Origin: Kingdonia uniflora
Taxonomy: Eukaryota > Streptophyta > Magnoliopsida > Ranunculales > Circaeasteraceae
DNA length: 64,000 bases
Direction of reading: 5' to 3'
NCBI GenBank assembly: GCA_014058105.1
Contig: JACGCM010002692.1
Span: 62,001 to 126,000, forward strand
Made by a program: the position numbers and the translations under genes. Below, piece by piece: positions 13,336 through 25,390 of the stretch. The notes beneath the pieces were generated by a model. That model did not search any database and was not told the origin of the DNA. It worked only from the letters and a program-made list of their open reading frames with translations. Within the stretch, counting starts at the first letter, position 1; each line of letters begins with the position of its first letter.

Positions 13336-14015
13336 CATGTTGTCGGTCTAAACGAAACTCTTTAAAATGATCCAACCTCTAAAATGAGTTGTCGGTAGAC
13401 AAGCTTCACAAAATTGGGATCTAACGAATCCGAGAGGTTCGAAATTCGTACCGGTCAAAATTTCAATACGGGAGTATTGTGATTTATTTGGCAAGTTTCC
13501 AAGCATGTTGTCGGCTGAAGCGAAACTCTTAAAAATAATCTAACCTCTCAAACGAGTTGCTGGTAGCCAAACTTCTAAGAATATTGATCTAAAGCATCAG
13601 AGAGGTACGAAATCCGTACCGCTCAAAACTTCATGCGAGATTATTGTGATTCATTTTGAAACTATTCTAGCATGCTGTCGGTCGAAACAAAACTCTTAAA
13701 AACAATCCAACCTCTCAAACAAATTGCCGGCAGCCAAACTTCTTAGAATTGCTATCTAACGCATCGGAGTGGTACGAATTCCGCACCGTCCAAAACAATA
13801 TACCAGGAGTATTGAGATTCATTTTGTAACAATCCAAGAAAGTTGTTGGTCGATACGAAAATCCAACATCTTAAACTAGTTGCCTGTTGCCAAGCTTCTC
13901 AGAATTACAATATTACGCATCGGCGAGGTACGAAATCCGTACCAGTCAAAACTTCAAACCGGGAGTATTACGATTCATTGGGTAAGTATCCAATCATGTT
14001 GTTGGTCGAAATAAA

Positions 14016-14283
14016 CTCTTAAAATGGATCCAACCTCACAAAGGTGTTGCCGGCAGCTTCTCAGAATTGCGATCTAGCGCATCGGAGAGGTTCGATATCC
14101 GTTGCGGTCAAAGTATTAAACCGGGAGTATTGCGTTTCATTTGGTAACTATCCTAGCATGTTGTTGGTCTAAATGAAACTCTTAAAAATGAACCAACCTC
14201 TAAAATGCGTTGTCCGTAGGCAAACTTCAAAGAATTAGGACCAAAAGAATCGGAGAGGTACGAAATCCGTACCGGTCAAAATT
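14016..14283 (+). repeat. 268-bp tract identical to 15598-15865
   Basis: I compared the tract base by base with the segment 1582 bp downstream and found no difference. It covers the right part of a K unit and most of an L unit, with private variants CGATATCC, TGCGTTTCATTT, TGAACCAACC and GTCCGTAGGCAAAC. Both flanks diverge quickly. Confidence 0.88.
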
Positions 14284-14659
14284 ACAAACCGGGAGTATTG
14301 CGATTTATTTAGTAAATATCCAAGCATGTTGTCGGCTGAAATGAAACTCTTAAAAATGATCCCACCTCTCAAACGAATTGCCGGTAGCCAAGCTTCAAAG
14401 AATTTTGATCTAACGCACCAGAGAGGTGCGAAATCTATACCGGTCAAAACATCAATGCGGGAGTATTGTCATTCCTTTGGTACCTATCCAAGAATGTTGT
14501 CGATCGAAAAGAAACACGTAAAAAGGATCTAACCTCATAAAGGAGTTGTCGGTAGCCATGCATCTCTGAATTGGGATCTAACACATCGGAGAGGTACGAA
14601 ATCAGTTCCGGTCAAAGATTCATGCCGGAGTATTATGATTCATTTGGTAACTATCCAAG

Positions 14660-14914
14660 AATGTGGTCGATCGAATAGAAACTTTTAAAATTGATCCAAC
14701 CTCACAAAGGTGTCGCCGACAGCTTCTCTGAATTGCGATCTAAAGCATCGGCGAGGTTCGAAATCCATTCCGGTCAATGCATTAAACTGGGTGTATTGTG
14801 ATTCATTTGGTAACTATTCACAAAATTGGGATCTAAAGAATCGGAGAGGTACGAAATCCGTACCGGCAAAATTTCAAACCGGGAGTAATGTGATTTATTT
14901 AGTAAGTATCCAAG
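14660..14914 (+). repeat. K/L pair with a 75-76-bp deletion
   Basis: The K unit runs to GGTAACTATTC and continues at CACAAAATTGGGATC of an L unit; the pair is 255 bp instead of 331 bp. The K half is near-identical to 19.10-19.26 kb (offset 4442 bp), where the following monomer is intact, so the deletion is the derived state here. Confidence 0.8.
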
Positions 14915-15597
14915 CATGATGTCGGGGCTGAAATGAAACTCTTAAAAATGATCCAACCTCTGAAACGAATTGCCGGTAGCCAAGCTTCAATGAATTTCGA
15001 TCTAACGCACCAGAGAGGTACGAAATCTGTACCGGTCAAAACATCAATGCGGGAAAATTGTGATTGCATTGGTAACTATCCAAGAATGTTGTCGATCGAA
15101 AAGAAACACGTAAAAAGGATCCAACCCCTCAAACGAGTTGTCGGTAGCCATGCATCTCTGAATTTGGATCTAACGCATCGGAGAGGTACGAAATCCGTTC
15201 CGGTCAAAGATTCAAGCCGAAGTATTATGATTCATTTGGTAACTATCCAAGAATGTGGTCGATCGAATAGAAACACGTAAAAAGGATCCAACCTCTCAAA
15301 CGAGTTGTCGATTTCCAAGTTTCTCACAATTGCGATCTAACGCATCGGGGTACTACGAATTCCGCACCGGTCAAAACAATATTCCGGGAATATTGTGATT
15401 CATTTGGTAACAATCAAAGCAAGTTGTTGGTTGATACGAAAATCCAACATCTCAAACGAGTTGCCGGTATCCAAGCATCTCAGAATTGCGATCGAACGCA
15501 TCAGAGAGCTACGAAATCTTTACCGGTCAAGACTTCTAACCGGGAGTATTGCGATTCATTTGGAAAGTATCCAAGCATGTTGTTGGCCAAAATGAAG

Positions 15598-15865
15598 CTC
15601 TTAAAATGGATCCAACCTCACAAAGGTGTTGCCGGCAGCTTCTCAGAATTGCGATCTAGCGCATCGGAGAGGTTCGATATCCGTTGCGGTCAAAGTATTA
15701 AACCGGGAGTATTGCGTTTCATTTGGTAACTATCCTAGCATGTTGTTGGTCTAAATGAAACTCTTAAAAATGAACCAACCTCTAAAATGCGTTGTCCGTA
15801 GGCAAACTTCAAAGAATTAGGACCAAAAGAATCGGAGAGGTACGAAATCCGTACCGGTCAAAATT
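15598..15865 (+). repeat. 268-bp tract identical to 14016-14283
   Basis: Downstream partner of the identical tract. It lies in a different monomer context downstream, which favours gene conversion or duplication followed by rearrangement. Confidence 0.88.
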
Positions 15866-17556
15866 TCTAACTGGGAGTATTGTGATTTATTTCGAAAATT
15901 TCCAAGCATGTTGTCGGCCGAAATGAAACTCTTAAAAATGATCCGACCTCTCAAATGAATTGCCGGTAGCCAAACTTCAAAGAAATTCAATCAAACGCAC
16001 CAGAGAGGTACGAAATCTGTACCGGTCAAAACATCAATGCGGGAGTATTGTGATTCCTTTGGTAACTATCCATGAATGTTGTCGATCGAAAAGAAACACG
16101 TAAAAATGATCCAACCTCTCAAACGAGTTGTCGGTAGCCATGTATCTCTGAATTGGGATCTAACGCACCGGAGAGGTACGAAATCAGTTCCGGTCAAAGA
16201 TTCAAGCCGGAGTATTATGATTCATTTGGTAACTATCCAAGAATGTAGTCGATCGATTAGAAACACGAAAAAAGGACCCAACCTCTCAAACGAGTTGTCG
16301 GTAGCCATGCATTTCTGTATTGGGATCTAACGCATCGGAGAGGTACGAAATCAGTTTCGGTCAAAGATTCAAGCTGGAGTATTATGATTCATTTGGTAAC
16401 TATCCAAAAATGTGGTCGATCGAATAGAAACTCGTAAAAAGAATCCAACCTCTCTAACGAGTTGTCGGTTTCTAAGCTTCTCGCAATTGCGATCTAACGC
16501 ATCGGGGTAGTACGAATACCACACCGGTCAAAACAATATTCCGAGAGTATTGTGATTCATTTGGTAACAATCCAAGCAAGTTGTTGGTCGATACGAAAAT
16601 CCAACATCTCAAACGAGTTGCCGGTAGCAAAGCTTCTCAAAATTGATATCTAACGCACCAGAGAGGTACGAAATCTGTACCGGTCTAGACATCAATGCGG
16701 GAGTATTGTGATTCTTTTGGTAAGTATCCAAGAATGTTGTCGATCGAAAAGAAACACGTGCAAGGGATCCAACCCCCCTCAAACGAGTTGTCGGTAGCCA
16801 TGCATCTCTGAATTTGGATCTAACGCATCGGAGAGGTACGAAATCCGTTCCGGTCAAAGATTCAAGGTGGAGTATTATGATTCATTTGGTAACTATCCAA
16901 GAATGTGGTCGATCGAATAGAAACACTTAAAAAGGATCCAACCTCTCAAACGAGTTGCCGGTTTCCAAGCTTCTCGCAATTGCGATCTAACGCATCGGGG
17001 TAGTACGAATTCCGCACCGGTCAAAACAATATTCCGGGAGTATTGTGATTCATTTGGTAACAATCCAAGAAAGTTGTTGGTCGATATGAAAATCCAACAT
17101 CTCAAACGAGTTGCCGGTATCCAAGCATCTCAGAATTGCGATCTAACGCATCGGAGAGCTACGAAATCCGTACCGGTCAAAACTACAAAATTGGAGTATT
17201 GCGATTCATTTGGTAAGTATCCAAGCATGTTGATGGCCGAAATGAAACTCTTAAAATGGATCCAACCTCACAAAGGTGTTGCCGACAGCCTCTCAGTATT
17301 GCGATCTAGCGCATCGGAGAGGTTTGAAATCCGTTGCGGTTAAAGACTTAAACCGGGAGTATTGTGCTTCATTTGGTAACTGTCCTAGCATGTTGTTGGT
17401 CTAAAAGAATCTCTTAAAAATGATCCAACCTCAAAAATGCGTTGTCGGTAGATAAGCTTCAAAGAATTAGGACCTAAAGAATCCGAGAGGTACAAAATCC
17501 GTACCGGTCAAAATTTCAAACCGGGAGTATTGTGATTTATTTAGTAAATAACCAAG

Positions 17557-17716
17557 CATGTTGTCGGCTGAAATGAAACTCTTAAAAATGATCTAACCTC
17601 TCAAACGAATTGCCGGTAGCCAAGCTTCAAAGAATTTCGAACCAGAGAGGTACGCTATCTGTACCGGTCAAAACATCAATGCGGGAGTATTGTGATTCCT
17701 TTGGTAACTATCCAAG
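17557..17716 (+). repeat. M monomer with an 8-bp deletion
   Basis: AGAATTTCGA joins ACCAGAGAGG, dropping TCTAACGC. The unit is 160 bp long and its reading phase is broken. Confidence 0.85.
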
Positions 17717-18873
17717 AATGTTGTCGATCGAAAAGAAACATGTAAAAAGGATCCAACCTCTCAAACGGGTTGTCGGTAGCCATGCATCTCTGAATTGGGA
17801 TCTAACGTATCGGAGAGGTACGAAATCAGTTCCGGTCAAAGATTCAAGCCGGAGTATTAGGATTCATTTCTTAACTATCCAAGAATGCGCTTGATCGAAT
17901 AGAAACACGTAAAAAGGATCCAACCTCTCAAACGAGTTGTCGGTTGCCAAGCTTCTCACAATTGTAATCTAACGCATCGGGGTAGTACGAAATCCGCACC
18001 GGTCAAAACAATATTCCGGGAGAATTGTGATTCATTTGGTAACAATCCAAGTAAGTTTTTGGTCGATAAAAAAATCCAACGGCTAAAACGAGTTGCCGGT
18101 TGCCAAGCATATCAGAATTGCGATCTAACGCATCGGAGAGCTGCAAAGTCCGCACCGATCAAAACTTCAAACCGGGAGTATTGCAATTTATTTGGCAAGT
18201 ATCCAAGCACGTTGTTGGTCGAAATGAAACTCTTAAAATGGAGCCAAACTCACAAAGGTGCTGCCGGCAGCTTCTCAGAATTGCGATCTAACGCACCGGG
18301 GAGGTTCAAAATCCGTTCCGGTCAAAGCATTAAACCGGAAGTATTGTGATTCATTTGGTAACTATCCTAGCATGTTTTCGGTCTAAACAAAACTCTTAAA
18401 AAGGATCCAACCTCTAAAATGAGTTGTCGGAAGACAAATTTTACAGAATTGGGATCTAAAGAATCAGAGAGGTACGAAATCCGTACCGTTCAAAATTTCA
18501 AACCGGGAGTATTGTGATTATTTGGCAAGTATCCAAGCATATTGTCGGCCGAAATGAAGCTATTAAAAATGATCCCACCTCTCAAACGAATTTCCGGTAG
18601 ACAAGCTTCTTATAATTTCGATCTAACACACCAGAGAGGTACAAAATCTGTACCGATCAAAACTTTAATGCGGGAGTATTGTGATTCATTTGGTAACTAT
18701 CCAAGAATGTTTTCGATCGAATAGAAACACGTAAAAACTATCCAACCTCTCAAACGAGTTGTCGGTAGCCATGGATCTCTTAATTGGGATCTAACGCATC
18801 GGAGAGGAACGAAATCCGTACCGCACAAAGATTTTAATCGGGAGTATAATGGTTCATTTGGTAACTATCCAAG

Positions 18874-18946
18874 AATGTAGTACGAATTCCGCACCGGTCA
18901 AAACAATATGCCGGGAGTATTGTGATTCATTTGGTAGCAATACAAC
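18874..18946 (+). repeat. Truncated O monomer (73 bp)
   Basis: The anchor box AAGAATG is joined directly to TAGTACGAATTCCGCACC, so only the right-hand 73 bp of an O unit remain (about 95 bp missing). Confidence 0.8.
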
Positions 18947-19110
18947 CAAGTTGTTGGTCGAGACGAAAATCCAACATCTCAAACGAGTTGCCGTTAGCCA
19001 AGCCTCTCAGAATTACGATCTAACGCATCGGAGAGGCACGAAATCAGTTCCGGTCTAAGATTCAAGCCGGAGTATTATGATTCATTTGGTAACTATCCAA
19101 GAATGTGGTC

Positions 19111-22100
19111 GATCGAATAGAAACTTTTAAAATTGATCCAACCTCACAAAGGTGTCGCCGGCAGCTTCTCTGAATTGCGATCTAAAGCATCGGCGAGGTT
19201 CAAAATCCGTTCTGGTCAATGCATTAAACTGGGAGTATTGTGATTCTTTTGGTAACTATTCTATCATGTTGTCGGTCGAAAAGAAGCTCTTAAAAATGAT
19301 CCAGCCTCTCAAACGAGTTGCCGACAGCCAAGCTTCTCGGAATTGCGATCTAACGCATCGAAGAGGTTCGAAATCCGTATCGGTTAAAACATCAAACCGG
19401 GAATATTGTGGTTAATTTAGAAACTATCCTTGCATGTTGTATGTCGAAACAAAACTCTTAAAAATGATCCAACCTCTTAATCGAGTTGTCGGCAGCCAAG
19501 CTTATCTGAATTGCGATCTAACACATCGGCGTGGTATGAAATACGTACCACTCAAAACTTCTAAATGGGAGTATTGTGATTCATTCGGTAACAATCCATG
19601 CTTGTTTTGGGAGGAACCAAAAGTGTTAAAAATGATCCAGCCTCTCAAACAAGTTGTCGGTATCCAAGCTTCTCAGAATTAGGATCTAAAGCATCAAAGA
19701 GGTGCAAAATCCGTACCGGTCATTAATTCAAACCAGGAGTATTGTGAATAATTTTGTAACTATCCTTGAATGTTGTCGGTCATAATGAAACTCTTTTGAA
19801 TGATCCAACCTCTCAGGCAAGTTGCCGGTAGCCAAGCTTCTTAGAATTGCGATCTAACGCATCGGAGTGGTACGAATTCTGAACCGGTCAAAACAATATA
19901 CCGGGAGTATTTTGATTCATTTGGTAACAATCCAAGCAAGTTGTTGGTTGATACAAAAATCCAGCATCTCAAACGAGTTGCCGGTAGCCAAGCTTATCTG
20001 AATTGCGATCTAACGCATCAGAGAGGTTCGAAATCCGAACCGGTCAAAACTTCAAACCGGGAGTATTGTGATTCATTTGGTAACTATCCAATCATGTTGT
20101 TGGTCGAAACGAAACTCTTAAAATGGATCCAACCTCACAAACGTGCTGCCGGCAGCTTCTCAGAATTGCGATCTAACGGATCGGAAAGGTTCGAAATCTG
20201 TTCTGGTCAAAGCATTGAACCGGAAATATTGTGATTCATTTGGAAACTATCCTAGCATGTTGTCGGTCTAAACGAAACACTTAAAATTGATCCAAACTTT
20301 AAAATGCGTTCGGTAGTCAAGCATCACAGAATTGGGACATAAAGAATCGGAGAGGTACGAAATCCGTACCGGTCAAAATTTCAAACCGGGAGTATTGTGA
20401 TTATTTGGTAAGTATCCAAGCATATTGTCGGCCGAAATGAAACTATTAAAAATGATCCCACCTCTGAAACAAATTCCCGGTAGCCAAGCTTCTAAGAATT
20501 ATGATCTAACGCATCAGAGAGGTGCAAAATCTGTACCGGTAAAACGTCAATGCGGGAGTATTGTGATTCATTTGGTAACTATCCAATCATATTGTTGGTC
20601 GAAACGAAACTCTTAAAATGGATCCAACCTCACAAACGTGCTGCCGGCAGCTTCTCAGAATTGCGATCTAACGGATTGGAAAGGTTCGAAATCAATTCTG
20701 GTCAAAGCATTGAACCGGGAATATTGTGATTCATTTGGAAACTATCCTAGCATGTTGTCGGTCTAAACGAAACACTTAAAATTGATCCAAACTTTAAAAT
20801 GCGTTCGGTAGTCAAGCATCACAGAATTGGGACCTAAAGAATCGGAGAGGTACGAAATCCGTACCGGTCAAAATTTCAAACCGGGAGTATTGTGATTATT
20901 TGGTAAGTATCCAAGCATATTGTCGGCCGAAATGAAACTTTTAAAAATGATCCCACCTCTGAAACAAATTCCCGGTAGCCAAGCTTCTAAGAATTATGAT
21001 CTAACGCATCAGAGAGGTACAAAATCTGTACCGGTAAAACCTCAATGCGGGAGTATTGTGATTCATTTGGTAACTATCCAAGAATGTTGTCGATCGAAAA
21101 GAAACACGTAAAAACTATCCAACCTCTCAAACAAGTTGTTGGTAGCCATGCATCTCTGAATTGGGATCTAACGCATCGGAGAGGTACGAAATCCGTACCT
21201 CCCAAAGATTTTAACCGGGAGTATAATGGTTCATTTGGTAACTATCCAAGAATGTTTTCGATCAAAAAGAAGCACGTAAAAAGGATCCAACCTCTCAAGC
21301 GAGTTGTCGGTTACAAAGCTTCTCACAATTGCGATAGAACGCATCGGGGTAGTACGAATTCCGTACCGGTGAAAGCAATATTCCGGGAGTATTGTGATAC
21401 ATTTGGTAACAATACAAGCAAGTTGTTGGACGATACGAAAATCCAGCATCTCAAACGAGTTGTCGTTAGCCAAGCCTCTCAGAATTGCGATCTAACGCAT
21501 CGGAGAGCTACAAAATCCGTACCAGTCAAAACTTCTAGCCGAGAGTATTGTGATTCATTTGGTAAGTATCCATGCATGTAGTTGGTCGAAATAAAACTCT
21601 TAAAATGGATATAACCTCAAAATAGTGTTGCCGGCGGCTTCTCACAATTGCGATCTAACGCATCGGAGAGGAATGAAATCCGTACCGGTCAAAACATCAA
21701 ACCGGGATTATTGCAATTCATTTTGTAACTATCCTAGCATGTTGTCGGTCAAAACGAAACTTTTTAAAACTATCCAACCTCTAAAACGAGTTGCCGGTAG
21801 ACAAGCTTCAAAGAATTTGTATCTAAAGCATCGGAAAGGTAAGAAATCCGTACCGGTCAAAACTTCAAACCGGGAGTATTGTGATTCATTTGGTAAGTAT
21901 CCAAGCATGTTGCTGGTCGACACAAAATTCATAAACTGGATCCAACCTCACAAACGTGATGCCGGCAGCCAAGCTTCTCAGAAATGCGATCTAAAGCATC
22001 AGACAGGTTCGAAATCCGTTCCGGTCAAAGCATCAAACTGGGAGTATTATGATTCATTTGGAAACTATCCTAGCATGTTGTCGGCCTAAATGAAACTCTT

Positions 22101-22900
22101 AAAAATTATCCAACCTCTATAATGAGTTGTCGGTAGAGAAGCTCCCAAAATTGCGATCTAAAGAATCGGAGAGGTGCGAAATTCGTACCGGTCAAAATTT
22201 CAATCCGGGAGAATTGTGATTTATTTGGAAAGTTTCCAAGCATGGCGTCGGCAGAAACGGAATTCTTAAACATTATCCAACCTCTTAAACGAGTTGCTGG
22301 TAGCCAAGCTTGAATGAATTTCGATCTAACGCATCAGTGAGGTACGAAATCCGTACCGTTAAAAACTTCAATGCGGGAGTATTGTGTTTCATTTGGTAAC
22401 TTTCCAAGCATGTTGTCGGTCGTAACGAAAATCATAAAAATGATCCAACCTCTCAAACGTGCTGTCGGTAGCAAAATTTCTCAGAATTGCGATCTAATGT
22501 ATCTGGGAGGCGCGAAATCCGTACCGCTCAAAGCTTCAAGCGGGAGTATTGTGATTCATTTTGAAACTAATCTAGCATGTTGTCGGTAAAAAAAAAGCTG
22601 TTAAAAACGATCCAACCTTTCAAACAAGTTGCCGGTTGCCAAGCTTCTCAAAATTGCGATCTGACGCATCGGTGTTGTATGAATTCCGCAACGCTCAAAA
22701 CTATATACCGGGAGTATTGTGATTCATTTGGTAACAATCCAAGCAAGTTGTTGGTCGATACGAAAATACAACATCTCAAATGAGTTGCCGGTTGCCAAGC
22801 TTCTCAGAATTGCGATCTAACTCATCGGAGAGGCACAAAATCTTTACCGGTCAAAACTTCAAACCGGGAGTATTACGATAGTAAGTATCCAATCATGTTG
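19111..22900 (+). repeat. Array block 5: K-A-B-C-D-P then duplicated K-L-M
   Basis: K-A-B-C-D-P from 19.11 kb is followed by two near-identical K-L-M trimers (20057-21046), then N, O, P, a K/F chimera near 21.58 kb, G, a K unit that retains the HindIII box, L and M-like units, D and P. The rest is ordinary satellite. Confidence 0.8.
20057..21046 (+). repeat. Recent 495-bp tandem duplication (K-L-M trimer, two copies)
   Basis: Copy 1 is 20057-20551 and copy 2 is 20552-21046. I count about nine differences between them, roughly 98% identity. Shared private variants include GCGTTCGGTAGTC, AACAAATTCCCGGTAG and GAACCGG. Both ends fall in the conserved GGGAGTATTGTGATTCATTT box, consistent with unequal crossing-over in that box. 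Confidence 0.9.
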
Positions 22901-24731
22901 TTGGTCGAAACGAAACTCTTAAAATGGATCCAACCTCACAAACGTGTTGCCGACAGCTTCTCTGAATTTCAATCTAACGGATCGGAGAGGTTCGAAATCC
23001 GTTCCGGTAAAAGCATTAAACCGGGATTATTGTGATTCATTTGGAAACTATCCAAGCACGTTGTCGGTCGAAACAAAACTTTTAAAAACTATTCAACCAC
23101 TAAAACGAGTTGTCGGTAGACAAGCTTCACAGAATTGGTATCTAAAGCATCGGAGAGGTTCGAAATCCGTACCGGTCAAAACTTTAAACAGGGAGTATTG
23201 TGATTCATTTAGTAAGTATCCAACCACGTTGCCAATCGAAATGAAACTCATAAAAACGATCCAACTTCTCAAACGAGTTGCCGGTAGCAAAGCTTCTCAG
23301 AATTGCGATCCAGCACATCGAAGAGGTTCAAAATGCGTTCCGGTAAAAATGTCAAACCGAGACTATTGTAATTCATTTGGCGACTATTCAAGTATGTTTT
23401 CGGTCAAAACAAAACTCTTAAAATTGATCCAACCTCTAAAACGAGTTATCGGTAGGCAAGACCACTGAATTGGGATCTAAAGCATCGAAGAGGTACGAAA
23501 TCCGTATCGGTCAAAATTTTAAACCGGGAGTATTGCATTTTATTTGGAAAGTATCCAAGCATGTTGTCAGCCGAAACAAAACTCTTAAAAATGATCCAAC
23601 CTCTCAAACGAGTTGCCGGTAGCCAAGCATCTCAGAAATTTAGAACTAACGCATCGGAAAGGTACGAAATCCCTACCGGTCAAAACTTCAATGCGGGAGT
23701 ATTGTGATTCATTTTGCAACAATTTTAGCATGCTGTCGTTCAAAACGTAACTCTTAAAAGCGATCCAACCTCTCAAACGAGATGCCCGCAGCCAAGCTTC
23801 ACAGAATTGCGATCTAACGCATCGGTGAGGTTTGAAATTCGTACCGGTCGAAACTTCAAACCGGGAGTATTGTGATTTATTTGGTAATTATTCAAGCATT
23901 TTGTCGGTCAAAACGAAACTCAAAAAATTGATCCAACCTCTAAAATGAGTTGTCGGTAGGCAAACTTCACTGAATTGGGATCTAAAGCATCGGAGAGGTA
24001 CAAAATCCGAATCGGTCAAAATTTCAAACCGGGAGTATTGTGATTTATTTGGCAAGTATACAAGCATATTGTCGGCCGAAACAAAACTTTTTAAAATGAT
24101 CCAACCTCTCAAATGAGTTATTGGTAGCCAAGCTTCTTAGAATTTATATCTAACGCATCAAAGAGGTACGAAATCCGTACTGGTCAAAACTTCAATGCGG
24201 GAGTAATGTGATTCATTTTGAAACAATCCTAGCATGTTTTGTGTCGAAGCAAAACTCTTAAAAACGATTCAACCTCTCAAACGAGTTGTCGGTTGCAAAG
24301 CTTTTCAGAATTGCGATCTAACGCATCGGAGGGGTACGAAATCCGTACCGGTCAAAACTTTAAACCGGGAGTATTGCGATTCATTTAGTAACTATCCAAG
24401 CATGTTGTTGGTCGAAACAAAACTCTTAAAATGGATCCAACCTCACAAAGGTCTTGCCGACAGTTTCTCAAAATTGCGATCTAACGCATTCGAGAGGTTC
24501 AAAATCCGTTCGAGTCAATGCATTAAACCGGGAGTATTGTGATTCATTTGGTAACAATACTAGCATGTTGTCGGCCTAAGCGAAACTCTTAAAAATGATC
24601 AAACCTCTAAAATGCGTTGTCTGTAGATATGTTTCACTGAATTGGGACCTAAAGAATCGGAGAGGTACGAAATCCGTACCATTCAAAATATCAAACCGGG
24701 AGTATTGTGATTTATTTGGTAAGTATCCAAG

Positions 24732-24899
24732 CATATTGTCGGCCGAAATGAAACTCTTAAAAATGATCCAACCTCTCAAACGAATTTCCTGTAGCCAAGC
24801 TTCTAAGAAATTCAATCTAACGCACCAGAGAGGTACGAAATCTGTACCGTTCAAAACTTCAATGCGGGAGCATTATGATTCATTTGGTAACTATCCAAG
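24732..24899 (+). repeat. Example of monomer type M
   Basis: Type M is recognised by CTCAAACGAATT, TTCTAAGAA before the GATC or AATC box, CGCACCAGAGAGG, and AAATCTGTACC. It is followed either by N (right end TCCAAGAATG) or by A (right end TTTTGAAACAATCC). Confidence 0.85.
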
Positions 24900-25067
24900 A
24901 ATGTTGTCGATCGAAAAGAAACACGTAAATACTATCCAACCTCTCAAACGAGTTGTCGGTAGCCATGCATCTCTGAATTGGAATCTAACGCATCGGAGAG
25001 GTACGAAATCCGTACCTGTCAAAGATTCAGACCGGGAGTATTATGATTCATTTGGTAATAATCCAAA
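24900..25067 (+). repeat. Example of monomer type N
   Basis: Type N has GATCGAAAAGAAACACGTAA, GTAGCCATGCATCTCTGAAT, GGTCAAAGATTC or GTCAAAGATTCA, and GAGTATTATGATTC. It follows M and precedes O. Confidence 0.85.
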
Positions 25068-25234
25068 AATGTTGTCGATCGATACAAAACACGTAAAAAG
25101 GATCCAACCTCTCAAACGAGTTGTCGGTTGCAAAGCTTCTCACAATTGCGATCTAAGGCATCGGGGTAGTACGAATTCCGAACCGGTCAAAACAATATTC
25201 CGGGAGTATTGTGATTCATTTGGTAACAATCCAT
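25068..25234 (+). repeat. Example of monomer type O
   Basis: Type O carries TTCTCACAATTGCGATCTAA, CATCGGGGTAGTACGAATTC, and AAAACAATATTCCGGGAG. It shares a D-like right half and leads into the short P type. Confidence 0.85.
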
Positions 25235-25390
25235 CAAGTTGTTGGTCGATGCGAGAATCCAACATCTCAAATGAGTTGCAGTTAGCCAAGCTTCTTAGAA
25301 TTGTGATCTAACGCATCGGAGAGGTACGAAATCCGAACCGGTCAAAACTTCTAACCGGGCGTATTGCGATTCATTTGGTAAGTATCCAAG
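25235..25390 (+). repeat. Example of monomer type P (156 bp)
   Basis: Type P shares the 12-bp deletion of type E (GATACGAAAATCCAACATCTC and variants) but has a CCAAGC box, often GAGAGCTACGAAATCC, and TATTGCGATTCATTTGG. It follows O or D and precedes K. E and P probably share one short ancestor (inference from the common deletion). Confidence 0.8.

Larger units (their letters stand above)
9123..14010 (+). repeat. Array block 3: mixed order including A-B-C-D-E/P-H-I-J cycles
   Basis: About 30 monomers. The order is A-B-C-D-E-K-L-M-N from 9123, a truncated M near 10.65 kb, A-B-C-D-P-H-I-J from 10.71 kb, A-B-C-D-E-F-G from 12.05 kb, then a G/K deletion, L, M/J, a D-like unit and P up to 14.0 kb. 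There are no stretches outside the repeat. Confidence 0.75.
14011..19110 (+). repeat. Array block 4: K-L-M-N-O-P six-mer, period about 985-990 bp
   Basis: The order K-L-M-N-O-P recurs with K units near 14.01, 15.59, 17.23 and 18.21 kb and P units near 15.43, 17.08 and 18.06 kb. Expected length from the type lengths is 163+168+168+168+168+156 = 991 bp, matching the observed 980-990 bp. Variation within the block includes a doubled N (16.08 and 16.25 kb), a P/M chimera near 16.6 kb and truncated units at 14660-14914 and 18874-18946. A six-mer built from specific diverged monomers is a clear HOR signature. Confidence 0.85.
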
